NCBI GenBank assembly: GCA_030840615.1
Contig: JAVEEE010000218.1
Coordinates: 1-7,752 of the forward strand
Direction: 5' to 3'
Length of the DNA stretch: 7,752 nt
Source of the DNA: Frankiaceae bacterium
GTDB lineage: Bacteria > Actinomycetota > Actinomycetes > JAFAQI01
Within the stretch, counting starts at the first letter, position 1. Every line of letters starts with the position of its first letter. The position numbers and the translations under genes are program-made. The notes below the pieces were generated by a model that was not told the origin of the DNA, did not search any database, and saw nothing but the letters and a program-made list of their open reading frames with translations. This document shows positions 1 to 5,310 of the stretch, in pieces.

Positions 1-2
1 CC

Positions 3-341
3 CCGGGCAACGGGCACATCTACTACGCCGGCATGGAGTCGTTTTCGGGTCAGGCACCGCGGTTCTTCGCGGGCGACACCCCGCCGACGCAGGTGCCCAG
101 CGAGCAGATCAGCATGCTGTTCGACTCCAACACGTCGGTGCCAGGCTCGGTGCAGGGCAACACCATCACGATCCACGTGCCATATCGAGTGTTCGCGGCC
201 GCGAAGCGAGGCGCAACGCTCTACAGCGCGACCGCCTTCTCCGCCACAACCGCGGCCACGCTCGCGCAGAACCCGGTCGGGCTGTTCAACGTCGTCGACG
301 CGACGGTGCCGTTCGACTACAAGCTGCACAGCGTTCGGTAG
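3..341 (+). CDS. C-terminal fragment of an unrecognised, probably exported protein (5' end outside window)
   Basis: The frame is open from the window's first complete codon to a TAG at 339-341, so this is the last 112 residues of a longer protein. The ATG at 33 is most likely an internal methionine, because coding continues upstream of it without a stop. The fragment is rich in Thr, Ser, Pro, Val and aromatic residues, with few Lys and no Cys. It has alternating hydrophobic stretches (GNTITIHVPYRVF, GATLYSATAF, VDATVPFDYKL) typical of an all-beta sandwich. C-terminal beta domains of this style occur in secreted actinobacterial proteins such as peptidases and carbohydrate-binding proteins; that comparison is an impression from memory. 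No catalytic motif or membrane anchor is visible in this part. The stop is 34 bp before miaA, with a strong inverted repeat in between. The function remains unknown. Confidence 0.7.
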   Translation, partial: PGNGHIYYAGMESFSGQAPRFFAGDTPPTQVPSEQISMLFDSNTSVPGSVQGNTITIHVPYRVFAAAKRGATLYSATAFSATTAATLAQNPVGLFNVVDATVPFDYKLHSVR

Positions 342-347
342 CTCGGT

Positions 348-395
348 CTGGTCGCCACGCCGCCGCTCTGCTTGCATGGGCGGCGTGGCAACCAG
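348..395 (+). promoter_or_regulatory. Long imperfect hairpin enclosing the miaA start codon
   Basis: The left arm at 348-364 (CTGGT-c-GCCACGCCGCC) pairs with the right arm at 379-395 (GGCGGCGTGGC-a-ACCAG). This gives 16 pairs out of 17, including an uninterrupted inner run of 11 bp. The loop is 365-378 and ends with the miaA ATG (376-378). No T-tract follows. The structure could be a T-less terminator for the upstream gene, a translational control hairpin for miaA, or a protein-binding dyad. The inverted repeat is certain; the role is inferred. Confidence 0.7.
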
Positions 396-1350
396 CGCTG
401 CCAACCTGCCGAGGCAGCCGCCGAACGGCCGGAGCCCCCACGTCGTCGCCGTCGTCGGCCCGACCGCCACGGGCAAGTCGGCCCTCGGTGTCGCCGTGGC
501 ACGTGCACTGGGTGGCGAGGTCGTGAACGCAGACTCGATGCAGCTCTATCGGGGCATGGACGTCGGCACGGCGAAGCTGACCGAGGCCGAACGCGGTGGC
601 GTCACCCACCACCTGCTCGACGTCTGGCCGGTGACCCGTGCCGCGTCCGTCGCCGACTACCAGCAGGACGCGCGCACCTGTGTCGACGACCTGCTGGTGC
701 GTGGGGTGGTGCCGGTCGTGGTCGGCGGTAGCGGCCTCTACGTGCGGGCGCTGTTCGACCGGCTGGAGTTCCCGGGCACCGATGATGCGTTGCGCGCGGA
801 CCTGGAGTCGGAGCTCGCGACAGTCGGGGCCGCCGAGCTGCATCACCGGCTCGCTGCTGCGGATCCCGCCGCTGCGGCCGCGATCCAGCCCGGCAACGGC
901 CGTCGCATCGTGCGCGCCCTCGAGGTGATCCACCTCACCGGACGGCCGTTCACTGCCGCCCTCCCGGCGTACGACGCCGTGTACGACGTCGTGCAGCTCG
1001 GGCTCGACCTGCCCGCACAGGAGCTCGACGGCCGGGTCGACGTCAGGGTCGAGCACATGTTTGCCGCGGGGCTGGTCGACGAGGTTCGCGGGCTCGAGCG
1101 AGCCGGCCTGCGCGACGGTCGGACCGCTTCGCGGGCGCTCGGATACCAGCAGGTCCTGGCCATGCTGGACGGCGCGCTCACCGAGGCCGCCGCGCGGACC
1201 CAGACGGCGCAGGCCACCCGCCGGTTCGTTCGCCGGCAGCGGTCGTGGTTCGGCCGGGATCCGCGGATCCACTGGCTGCAACCGGGGCCGGAACTGCTCG
1301 CCGACGCGCTCGCTGTTCTCGAGGCCGCCACGCCGGGCTGCGAAACCTAG
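376..1350 (+). CDS. miaA: tRNA dimethylallyltransferase (tRNA isopentenyltransferase) MiaA
   Basis: MiaA transfers a dimethylallyl group from DMAPP to N6 of A37 in tRNAs reading codons that begin with U; it acts in the cytosol. The 324 residues match the family's usual length of about 300-320. The P-loop GPTATGKS is at 28-35. The segment NADSMQLYRGMDVGTAK at 51-67 carries the conserved Asp53. The GGSGLYVRAL motif is at 117-126 and the RRIVRALEV helix at 176-184. The C-terminal TRRFVRRQRSWFGRDPRIHWL-type ending is characteristic of actinobacterial MiaA. The first 20 or so residues are a non-conserved Pro/Ser/Asn-rich extension. ATG 376 and GTG 385 are the only in-frame starts I see before the P-loop, and neither has a convincing Shine-Dalgarno. 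Both lie in or at the edge of the hairpin at 348-395. In actinobacteria miaA is usually followed by dapF; here an EAL gene sits between them, 74 bp downstream. Confidence 0.96.
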   Translation: MGGVATSAANLPRQPPNGRSPHVVAVVGPTATGKSALGVAVARALGGEVVNADSMQLYRGMDVGTAKLTEAERGGVTHHLLDVWPVTRAASVADYQQDARTCVDDLLVRGVVPVVVGGSGLYVRALFDRLEFPGTDDALRADLESELATVGAAELHHRLAAADPAAAAAIQPGNGRRIVRALEVIHLTGRPFTAALPAYDAVYDVVQLGLDLPAQELDGRVDVRVEHMFAAGLVDEVRGLERAGLRDGRTASRALGYQQVLAMLDGALTEAAARTQTAQATRRFVRRQRSWFGRDPRIHWLQPGPELLADALAVLEAATPGCET

Positions 1351-1361
1351 CCCGTTCGGGC
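1350..1361 (+). repeat. Small inverted repeat at the miaA stop
   Basis: GCCCG-TT-CGGGC overlaps the last base of the miaA stop codon. In RNA it would form a 4-bp stem with a GUUC loop. No T-run follows, so it is too weak to call a terminator. It is the only dyad I noticed in the 74-bp miaA-EAL gap. Confidence 0.3.
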
Positions 1362-1415
1362 CATTCAAAACCAAGGACATAGCAACGCAGACTGCGCGCA
1401 GGAGCCCACCTTCGC

Positions 1416-1420
1416 GGAGG
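1416..1420 (+). promoter_or_regulatory. Ribosome binding site of the EAL gene
   Basis: GGAGG lies 4 nt before ATG 1425. The spacing is short but the match to the anti-Shine-Dalgarno is strong. It supports this start and suggests the EAL gene is translated independently of miaA. Confidence 0.65.
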
Positions 1421-1424
1421 CGTC

Positions 1425-2276
1425 ATGCCCAGCCTGGATCTGGACATCGTCCCAGCGCTCAGTCGCGCGCTGGATGACGACGCACTCGTCCTGCACTTCC
1501 AGCCCGAGGTCGACCTGGCCAGCGGCGCGGTCGTCGGCATGGAGGCGTTGCTGCGATGGCAGCACCCCCAGCGCGGGCTCTTGTGGCCGGGCGACTTTCT
1601 CGCTGTCGCTGACGGTGCGGGGCTGTTGCCCGCTCTCGGCTGGTGGGTGCTCGAGCGGTGTGCCGCCGAGCTGGAGAGCTGGCGGCCGCTGCCACCGACG
1701 GTTGACGGCGCGGCCCGCCAGCTGTGGGTCAACATCTCCGGGTCCCAGCTGCTGGAGCCGGACTTCGTCGAGCGGGTCGCGGCGCTCGTGCAGGACAGTG
1801 CGTTGCCTCCCGGCGTTCTCGGCCTCGAGGTGACGGAGGAGGGACTTGCGGTCGGGAGCAAGGCGGCACCTGCGCTGCTGGAGGCCCTGCGCGACGCCGG
1901 CGTCGCGCTGGCTGTCGATGACTTCGGCACGTGGTACTCGTCGCTCGGCACGTTGGGCGAGCTGCCGCTGGAAGCCGTCAAGCTCGACCAGTCGTTCGTC
2001 CGCGGCGTCGGGTCCGACCTCGAAGGCGACGGGATCGTCTCGTCGGTCATCGAGCTCGCCCACGCGCACGGGGTACGTGTCGTCGCCGAGGGCGTCGAGT
2101 CCTGGTCGGAAGGTGCCCGCCTGTGCGAGCTCGGCTGCGACCGGGCCCTCGGCTACCTCTTCAGCGGACCCCAGCGCGCCCAGCAGGCGCGTCTCATGTT
2201 GGCCCACGGCACCGGCTGGCAGGGCGCCGGCCGCGTTCCGGTGCCCCGCGACCGTCGGACGCTGCACCGGCTCTAG
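1425..2276 (+). CDS. Stand-alone EAL-domain protein, probable cyclic-di-GMP phosphodiesterase
   Basis: EAL enzymes hydrolyse c-di-GMP to linear pGpG using two metal ions. The 283 residues are essentially one EAL domain: no GGDEF, PAS, receiver or membrane segment is present, so the protein should be soluble. Visible active-site elements are Gln26 (HFQP), EALLRW at 40-45, Asn103 (WVNIS), Glu135 (LEVTE), Asp165-Asp166 (VDDFG), Lys186 and Asp188 (VKLDQSF), and Glu222 and Glu225 (VVAEGVE). All metal and general-base positions I know for the family are therefore kept. Two usually conserved positions differ: DDFGTGYSSL reads DDFGTWYSSL (Trp170), and the Gln of the ...QGYLF motif is Leu242 (ALGYLF). 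Reduced activity or a pure c-di-GMP-binding role is possible. The gene has its own GGAGG and sits between miaA and dapF, an unusual place for a signalling gene. No cyclase is encoded in the window. Confidence 0.9.
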   Translation: MPSLDLDIVPALSRALDDDALVLHFQPEVDLASGAVVGMEALLRWQHPQRGLLWPGDFLAVADGAGLLPALGWWVLERCAAELESWRPLPPTVDGAARQLWVNISGSQLLEPDFVERVAALVQDSALPPGVLGLEVTEEGLAVGSKAAPALLEALRDAGVALAVDDFGTWYSSLGTLGELPLEAVKLDQSFVRGVGSDLEGDGIVSSVIELAHAHGVRVVAEGVESWSEGARLCELGCDRALGYLFSGPQRAQQARLMLAHGTGWQGAGRVPVPRDRRTLHRL

Positions 2277-2290
2277 CCGACCGGGCCCCG

Positions 2291-2296
2291 TAACCT
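2291..2296 (+). promoter_or_regulatory. Candidate -10 element for a leaderless dapF transcript
   Basis: TAACCT fits the actinobacterial -10 consensus TANNNT. It ends 6 nt before GTG 2303, the spacing at which transcription would begin at the start codon itself. No Shine-Dalgarno is visible before dapF, and no good -35 is seen near 2268-2273. Leaderless mRNAs are common in actinobacteria; its use here is inferred. Confidence 0.45.
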
Positions 2297-2302
2297 GGTG
2301 CT

Positions 2303-3118
2303 GTGCGGTTTGTGAAGGGGCACGGCACCGAGAACGACTTTGTCGTGCTGCCCCCCGGAGCCGGTCCGGCCGAGCTCGGTGCCGGCTTGGTCCGCGCGCT
2401 GTGCGATCGGCGCCGCGGTATCGGTGCGGACGGTGTGCTCCGGGTCGTGCCGGTCGATGCTCACGGCGGCGGCGACCCCGACGTGCGCTGGCTCATGGAC
2501 TATCGCAATGCGGACGGCGGCATCGCCGAGATGTGCGGCAACGGCATCCGCGTGTTCGCCCGGTTCCTGGTCACAGAAGGCCTCGAGCAACCGGGTCGAC
2601 TGCGCATCGCGACTCGCGACGGCGTCAAGACCGTCGACGTGCCGGTGGTCGGTGACGTCACGGTCGACATGGGTGTCGCCACACCCCTGCCGGACGCCAA
2701 GGTGCAGCTGGCGACGGGGCGCTACGACGGGATCGGCTGGTCGATGGGCAATCCGCACCTCGTCGTGCTCGACGTGGCCGACGTCGCGGCGATCGACCTC
2801 ACCAGTGCGCCGACACCCGATCCGGTCGAGGCGTTCCCGGACGGGGTCAACGTCGAGTTCGTGCAGCGCCTCGACGACCGGCGGGTGCGCATGCGGGTGC
2901 ACGAGCGCGGGGTGGGTGAGACGAGGTCGTGTGGCACCGGCGCCTGTGCGGCCGCGGTCGCGGCCATGGCCCAGCGGGCGGAGCGGACGTCCTACGACGT
3001 CGAGGTGCCGGGCGGCACCCTCCAGGTCGAGTGGAAGTCGGACGGCGCGGTGCTGCTCACCGGCCCTGCCGTACTGGTGGCCGAAGGTGAGGTCGACGAG
3101 CGACTTGCCCGCAGCTGA
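2303..3118 (+). CDS. dapF: Diaminopimelate epimerase DapF
   Basis: DapF converts LL-diaminopimelate to meso-diaminopimelate, the precursor of lysine and of the peptidoglycan cross-linking residue. It is a PLP-independent two-base enzyme. The 271 residues match the family (about 275). The start reads (M)RFVKGHGTENDF, the normal N-terminus of actinobacterial DapF, which fixes GTG 2303 as the start. The first catalytic cysteine is Cys78 in AEMCGNGIR (75-83) and the second is Cys210 in ETRSCGTGAC (206-215). GADGVL (41-46), the N-x-DGG substrate loop (69-73) and GNPHLVV (149-155) are also present, so the enzyme should be active. The gene begins 26 bp after the EAL stop without a visible ribosome binding site. 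Its last bases overlap the carbonic anhydrase gene. Confidence 0.96.
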   Translation: MRFVKGHGTENDFVVLPPGAGPAELGAGLVRALCDRRRGIGADGVLRVVPVDAHGGGDPDVRWLMDYRNADGGIAEMCGNGIRVFARFLVTEGLEQPGRLRIATRDGVKTVDVPVVGDVTVDMGVATPLPDAKVQLATGRYDGIGWSMGNPHLVVLDVADVAAIDLTSAPTPDPVEAFPDGVNVEFVQRLDDRRVRMRVHERGVGETRSCGTGACAAAVAAMAQRAERTSYDVEVPGGTLQVEWKSDGAVLLTGPAVLVAEGEVDERLARS

Positions 3119-3611
3119 CGACCACGGTTTCGACGACGTCATCGAAGCCAATGCCCGCTACGCCGCGGGTTTCGGGCTCTCCGGACTGCAGCCGCGGGCT
3201 GCGCGCGGCCTCGCGATCGTCACGTGCATGGACTCCAGGATCGAGCCGCTGTCGATGCTCGGGCTCGCCCCCGGCGACGCGAAGATCCTGCGCAACGCGG
3301 GCGCACGGGTCACTGACGACGTGGTGCGCAGTCTCGTGCTCGCTCGGCACCTGCTGGCGGTCGAGCGAGTCATGGTCGTCGCGCACACGCAGTGCCGGAT
3401 GGCCGGCGGGACCGAGGACGACGTGCACGAGTCGATCCGGGCGGCCGGCGGGGGCGACACGCGCGAGCTGACCTTTCTGGTCGCCACCGACCAGATGCAG
3501 ACGCTGCGTGACGACGTGCTCCGCGCCCGGTCCTCCCCACACCTCTCGGGCGCCGTCGTCGGCGGGTTCCTCTACGACGTCGAGACCGGTCGGGTCGGCA
3601 GGGTCTGCTGA
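3087..3611 (+). CDS. Beta-class carbonic anhydrase
   Basis: The enzyme interconverts CO2 and bicarbonate with a catalytic zinc ion. Zinc ligands are visible as Cys47, His100 and Cys103 (TCMDSR, HTQC), and the Asp49/Arg51 dyad is in place, so it should be catalytic. ILRNAGARVTDDVVRSL (67-83) and the ending GGFLYDVETGRV (159-170) are typical of short beta-CAs. The protein resembles Mycobacterium Rv1284 in layout and length. With GTG 3087 it has 174 residues and overlaps dapF by 32 bp; a GGTGG at 3076-3080 lies 6 nt upstream. TTG 3105 (168 residues, 14-bp overlap) is a real alternative. The frame is open much further upstream inside dapF, but that part is a shadow. The overlap suggests translation coupled to dapF. 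Bicarbonate supply for oxaloacetate, and so for the aspartate/diaminopimelate pathway, is one possible link, but this is speculative. Confidence 0.9.
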   Translation: MRSTSDLPAADDHGFDDVIEANARYAAGFGLSGLQPRAARGLAIVTCMDSRIEPLSMLGLAPGDAKILRNAGARVTDDVVRSLVLARHLLAVERVMVVAHTQCRMAGGTEDDVHESIRAAGGGDTRELTFLVATDQMQTLRDDVLRARSSPHLSGAVVGGFLYDVETGRVGRVC

Positions 3612-3624
3612 GCGGGTGGCACCC

Positions 3625-3690
3625 CGATATCGCGTGACCGGACGGGCGATATCCGCGCGACGGGACGGGCAATCGCGTGCCACGATCGGG
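3625..3690 (+). repeat. Tandem degenerate ~22-bp repeats upstream of hflX
   Basis: Copy 1 (3625-3647) and copy 2 (3647-3670) share CGATATC, then GCG-GAC, then GGACGGGC. They differ by two substitutions and one inserted base. A third, weaker copy (3668-3690) keeps ATCGCGTG and a terminal CGGG. The GATATC cores are exactly 22 bp apart, and ATCGCGTG recurs 43 bp apart, close to two and four helical turns. This suggests sites for a regulator in the hflX promoter region; the regulator is unknown. Confidence 0.6.
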
Positions 3691-3695
3691 ATGAG

Positions 3696-3709
3696 CCGGG
3701 AGCTCCCGG
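3696..3709 (+). repeat. Perfect 14-bp palindrome before hflX
   Basis: CCGGGAGCTCCCGG ends 16 bp before ATG 3726 and 7 bp before its ribosome binding site. It could be an operator. In RNA it could form a 5-bp stem with an AGCU loop next to the Shine-Dalgarno. No T-run follows, so it is not a typical terminator. Confidence 0.5.
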
Positions 3710-3716
3710 GCGTTGT

Positions 3717-3721
3717 AAGGA
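3717..3721 (+). promoter_or_regulatory. Ribosome binding site of hflX
   Basis: AAGGA lies 4 nt before ATG 3726 and supports that start over later in-frame codons. The palindrome at 3696-3709 lies just upstream and could affect its accessibility. Confidence 0.6.
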
Positions 3722-3725
3722 CCGT

Positions 3726-5210
3726 ATGACCACATCTCCCACGCCGTTCGAGGCTGCCGCCACGGCACCCGACGACGATCTCGACGCTGCTGCCATCGAG
3801 CTCTACGACCTTCCGGACGAACGGGAGAGTGACGCCCGGGTCGAGCTGGAGCTGGAGGCCCGGCGCGGGTTGCGTCGCGTCGCCGGCATCACCACCGAGC
3901 TCGAAGACGTCACTGAGGTCGAATACCGCCAGCTGCGGCTCGAGCGTGTCGTCCTCATCGGCGTCTGGACCACCGGCACGCTCGACGACGCGGAGACGTC
4001 GCTCCAGGAGCTGAAGGCGCTCGCGGAGACGGCCGGCTCGCTGGTGCTGGAGGGCCTCGTGCAGCGCCGCGACCGGCCCGACCCGGCGACCTACGTCGGA
4101 TCCGGCAAGGCGCGGGAGCTGCGTGACATCGTCGTCGCGACCGGCGCCGACACCGTGGTCTGCGACGGCGAGCTGACGCCCGGGCAGTTGCGGCAGCTCG
4201 AAGACGTGGTCAAGGTCAAGGTGATCGACCGCACCGCCCTGATCCTCGACATCTTCGCCCAGCACGCACGCAGCCGTGAAGGCAAGGCCCAGGTGGCTCT
4301 CGCGCAGATGGAGTACATGCTTCCCCGCCTGCGCGGCTGGGGCGAGTCGATGTCCCGGCAGGCGGGTGGACGGGTCGCCGGTGGCGGCGGCATCGGCACC
4401 CGCGGTCCGGGCGAGACCAAGATCGAGACCGATCGACGCCGGATCCGGACCAAGATGGCCAAGCTCCGCCGCGAGATCAAGGGCATGCGCACTGCCCGCG
4501 ACGTCAAGCGACAGGAGCGCCGTCGCAACGCCGTCCCGAGCGTGGTCATCGCCGGCTACACCAACGCCGGCAAGTCCTCGTTGCTCAACCGGCTCACCGG
4601 GGCCGGCGTACTCGTGGAGAACGAGCTGTTCGCGACGCTCGATCCGACGGTACGACGCAGCGAGACCCCGGATGGGCGTGCCTTCACGCTGGCCGACACG
4701 GTCGGCTTCGTCCGCCATCTGCCGCACCAGCTCGTCGAGGCGTTTCGCTCTACCCTCGAGGAGGTCGCGGGTGCAGACCTCGTGCTGCACGTGGTCGACG
4801 GCTCGCACCCCGACCCGGCCGGCCAGCTGGCTGCGGTCCGTGAGGTGCTCGCCGACATCGACGCGGCCGAAGTGCCCCAGCTCGTGGTGGTCAACAAGGC
4901 CGACCTCGCCGATCCGGCGTTCTTGCGCCGCCTGCGCGAGGCCGAGCCTGACGCCCTCATCGTGTCCGCGAAGACGGGTGAGGGACTCACGGCGCTGCGC
5001 GACAGCATCGCCGCGGTCTTGCCCTCACCGGACGTCGACGTCGACCTGCTCGTGCCTTACGAGCGTGGAGATGTCGTCGCGAGAGTGCACGCCCACGGCA
5101 CCGTGGTCACGGTTGACCATCTCGACCACGGCACCCGGCTGCATGCTCGAGTGCCAACGTGGATGGTGGCCGAAGTAGCCCAATTCGGCACATCCGCATC
5201 CACCCTCTGA
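3726..5210 (+). CDS. hflX: HflX family ribosome-associated GTPase
   Basis: HflX binds the 50S subunit and splits stalled or stress-arrested 70S ribosomes; in mycobacteria it is linked to hypoxia and macrolide-lincosamide tolerance. At 494 residues it is longer than E. coli HflX (426) because of an acidic N-terminal extension of roughly 65 residues, which is common in actinobacterial members. The N-terminal HflX domain carries YVGSGKARELRD and DGELTPGQLRQLED, followed by a coiled segment. The glycine-rich linker GGGGIGTRGPGETKIETD lies at about residues 217-235. GTPase motifs are G1 GYTNAGKSS (277-285), G2 Thr304 (FATLDPT), G3 DTVGF (324-328), G4 NKAD (390-393) and G5 SAK (414-416). A short C-terminal domain ends in MVAEVAQF plus a tail. 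All motifs are intact. The gene has its own ribosome binding site and a 114-bp upstream gap with repeats, so it probably has its own promoter. Confidence 0.96.
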   Translation: MTTSPTPFEAAATAPDDDLDAAAIELYDLPDERESDARVELELEARRGLRRVAGITTELEDVTEVEYRQLRLERVVLIGVWTTGTLDDAETSLQELKALAETAGSLVLEGLVQRRDRPDPATYVGSGKARELRDIVVATGADTVVCDGELTPGQLRQLEDVVKVKVIDRTALILDIFAQHARSREGKAQVALAQMEYMLPRLRGWGESMSRQAGGRVAGGGGIGTRGPGETKIETDRRRIRTKMAKLRREIKGMRTARDVKRQERRRNAVPSVVIAGYTNAGKSSLLNRLTGAGVLVENELFATLDPTVRRSETPDGRAFTLADTVGFVRHLPHQLVEAFRSTLEEVAGADLVLHVVDGSHPDPAGQLAAVREVLADIDAAEVPQLVVVNKADLADPAFLRRLREAEPDALIVSAKTGEGLTALRDSIAAVLPSPDVDVDLLVPYERGDVVARVHAHGTVVTVDHLDHGTRLHARVPTWMVAEVAQFGTSASTL

Positions 5211-5258
5211 GCCACCGATGTAGTCCGGGTTAGCCATTCACACTTTCGGCTCGGACTG

Positions 5259-5278
5259 GTCGAATTGACGCATTCGAC
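5259..5278 (+). promoter_or_regulatory. Operator-like inverted repeat upstream of the histidine kinase
   Basis: GTCGAAT-n6-ATTCGAC is a perfect 7+7 bp dyad with a 6-bp spacer (TGACGC). It is centred about 42 bp before GTG 5311 and about 58 bp after the hflX stop. The 20-bp span suits a dimeric regulator. The arms resemble the actinobacterial LexA box (TCGAAC-n4-GTTCGA), but spacer and inner bases differ. A 7-bp RNA hairpin is the other reading; no T-run follows. The rest of the 5211-5310 gap shows no convincing -10. Confidence 0.5.
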
Positions 5279-5295
5279 GCAGTGCACCCCCGAGC

Positions 5296-5300
5296 GAAGG
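5296..5300 (+). promoter_or_regulatory. Ribosome binding site of the histidine kinase gene
   Basis: GAAGG lies 10 nt before GTG 5311, at the long end of normal spacing. It supports the GTG start. The protein then begins just before its first membrane helix, as expected. Confidence 0.45.
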
Positions 5301-5310
5301 TGGCGATCCG

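Noticed and set aside
1350..1361. Rho-independent terminator after miaA
   Set aside because: The stem is only 4-5 bp and no T-run follows.
286..1380. Long minus-strand open frame opposite miaA (364 codons)
   Set aside because: Its translation is Arg/Gly/Pro-rich with no recognisable motif and lies fully against a clear MiaA; long antisense frames are expected in GC-rich coding DNA.
1351..1424. Possible c-di-GMP riboswitch before the EAL gene
   Set aside because: The 74-nt gap lacks the conserved GEMM core and is too short for a full aptamer with an expression platform; only a small dyad and a Shine-Dalgarno are seen.
2340..3611. A 423-residue protein fusing an N-terminal region to the carbonic anhydrase
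   Set aside because: The part before about 3087 is an out-of-frame reading of dapF, rich in Ser/Arg/Cys and Trp; only the C-terminal part matches a real family.
3057..4808. Minus-strand open frame of 583 codons opposite the carbonic anhydrase and hflX
   Set aside because: It mirrors codon bias of two confidently identified genes, spans their intergenic gap and shows no domain.
5265..5270. TTGACG as a -35 box for the kinase operon
   Set aside because: No acceptable -10 is found 16-19 bp downstream; the hexamer is partly inside the dyad.
5260..5277. LexA (SOS) box upstream of the kinase
   Set aside because: The actinobacterial box is TCGAAC-n4-GTTCGA; here the arms are TCGAAT/ATTCGA with a 6-bp spacer, so both spacing and inner bases are wrong.
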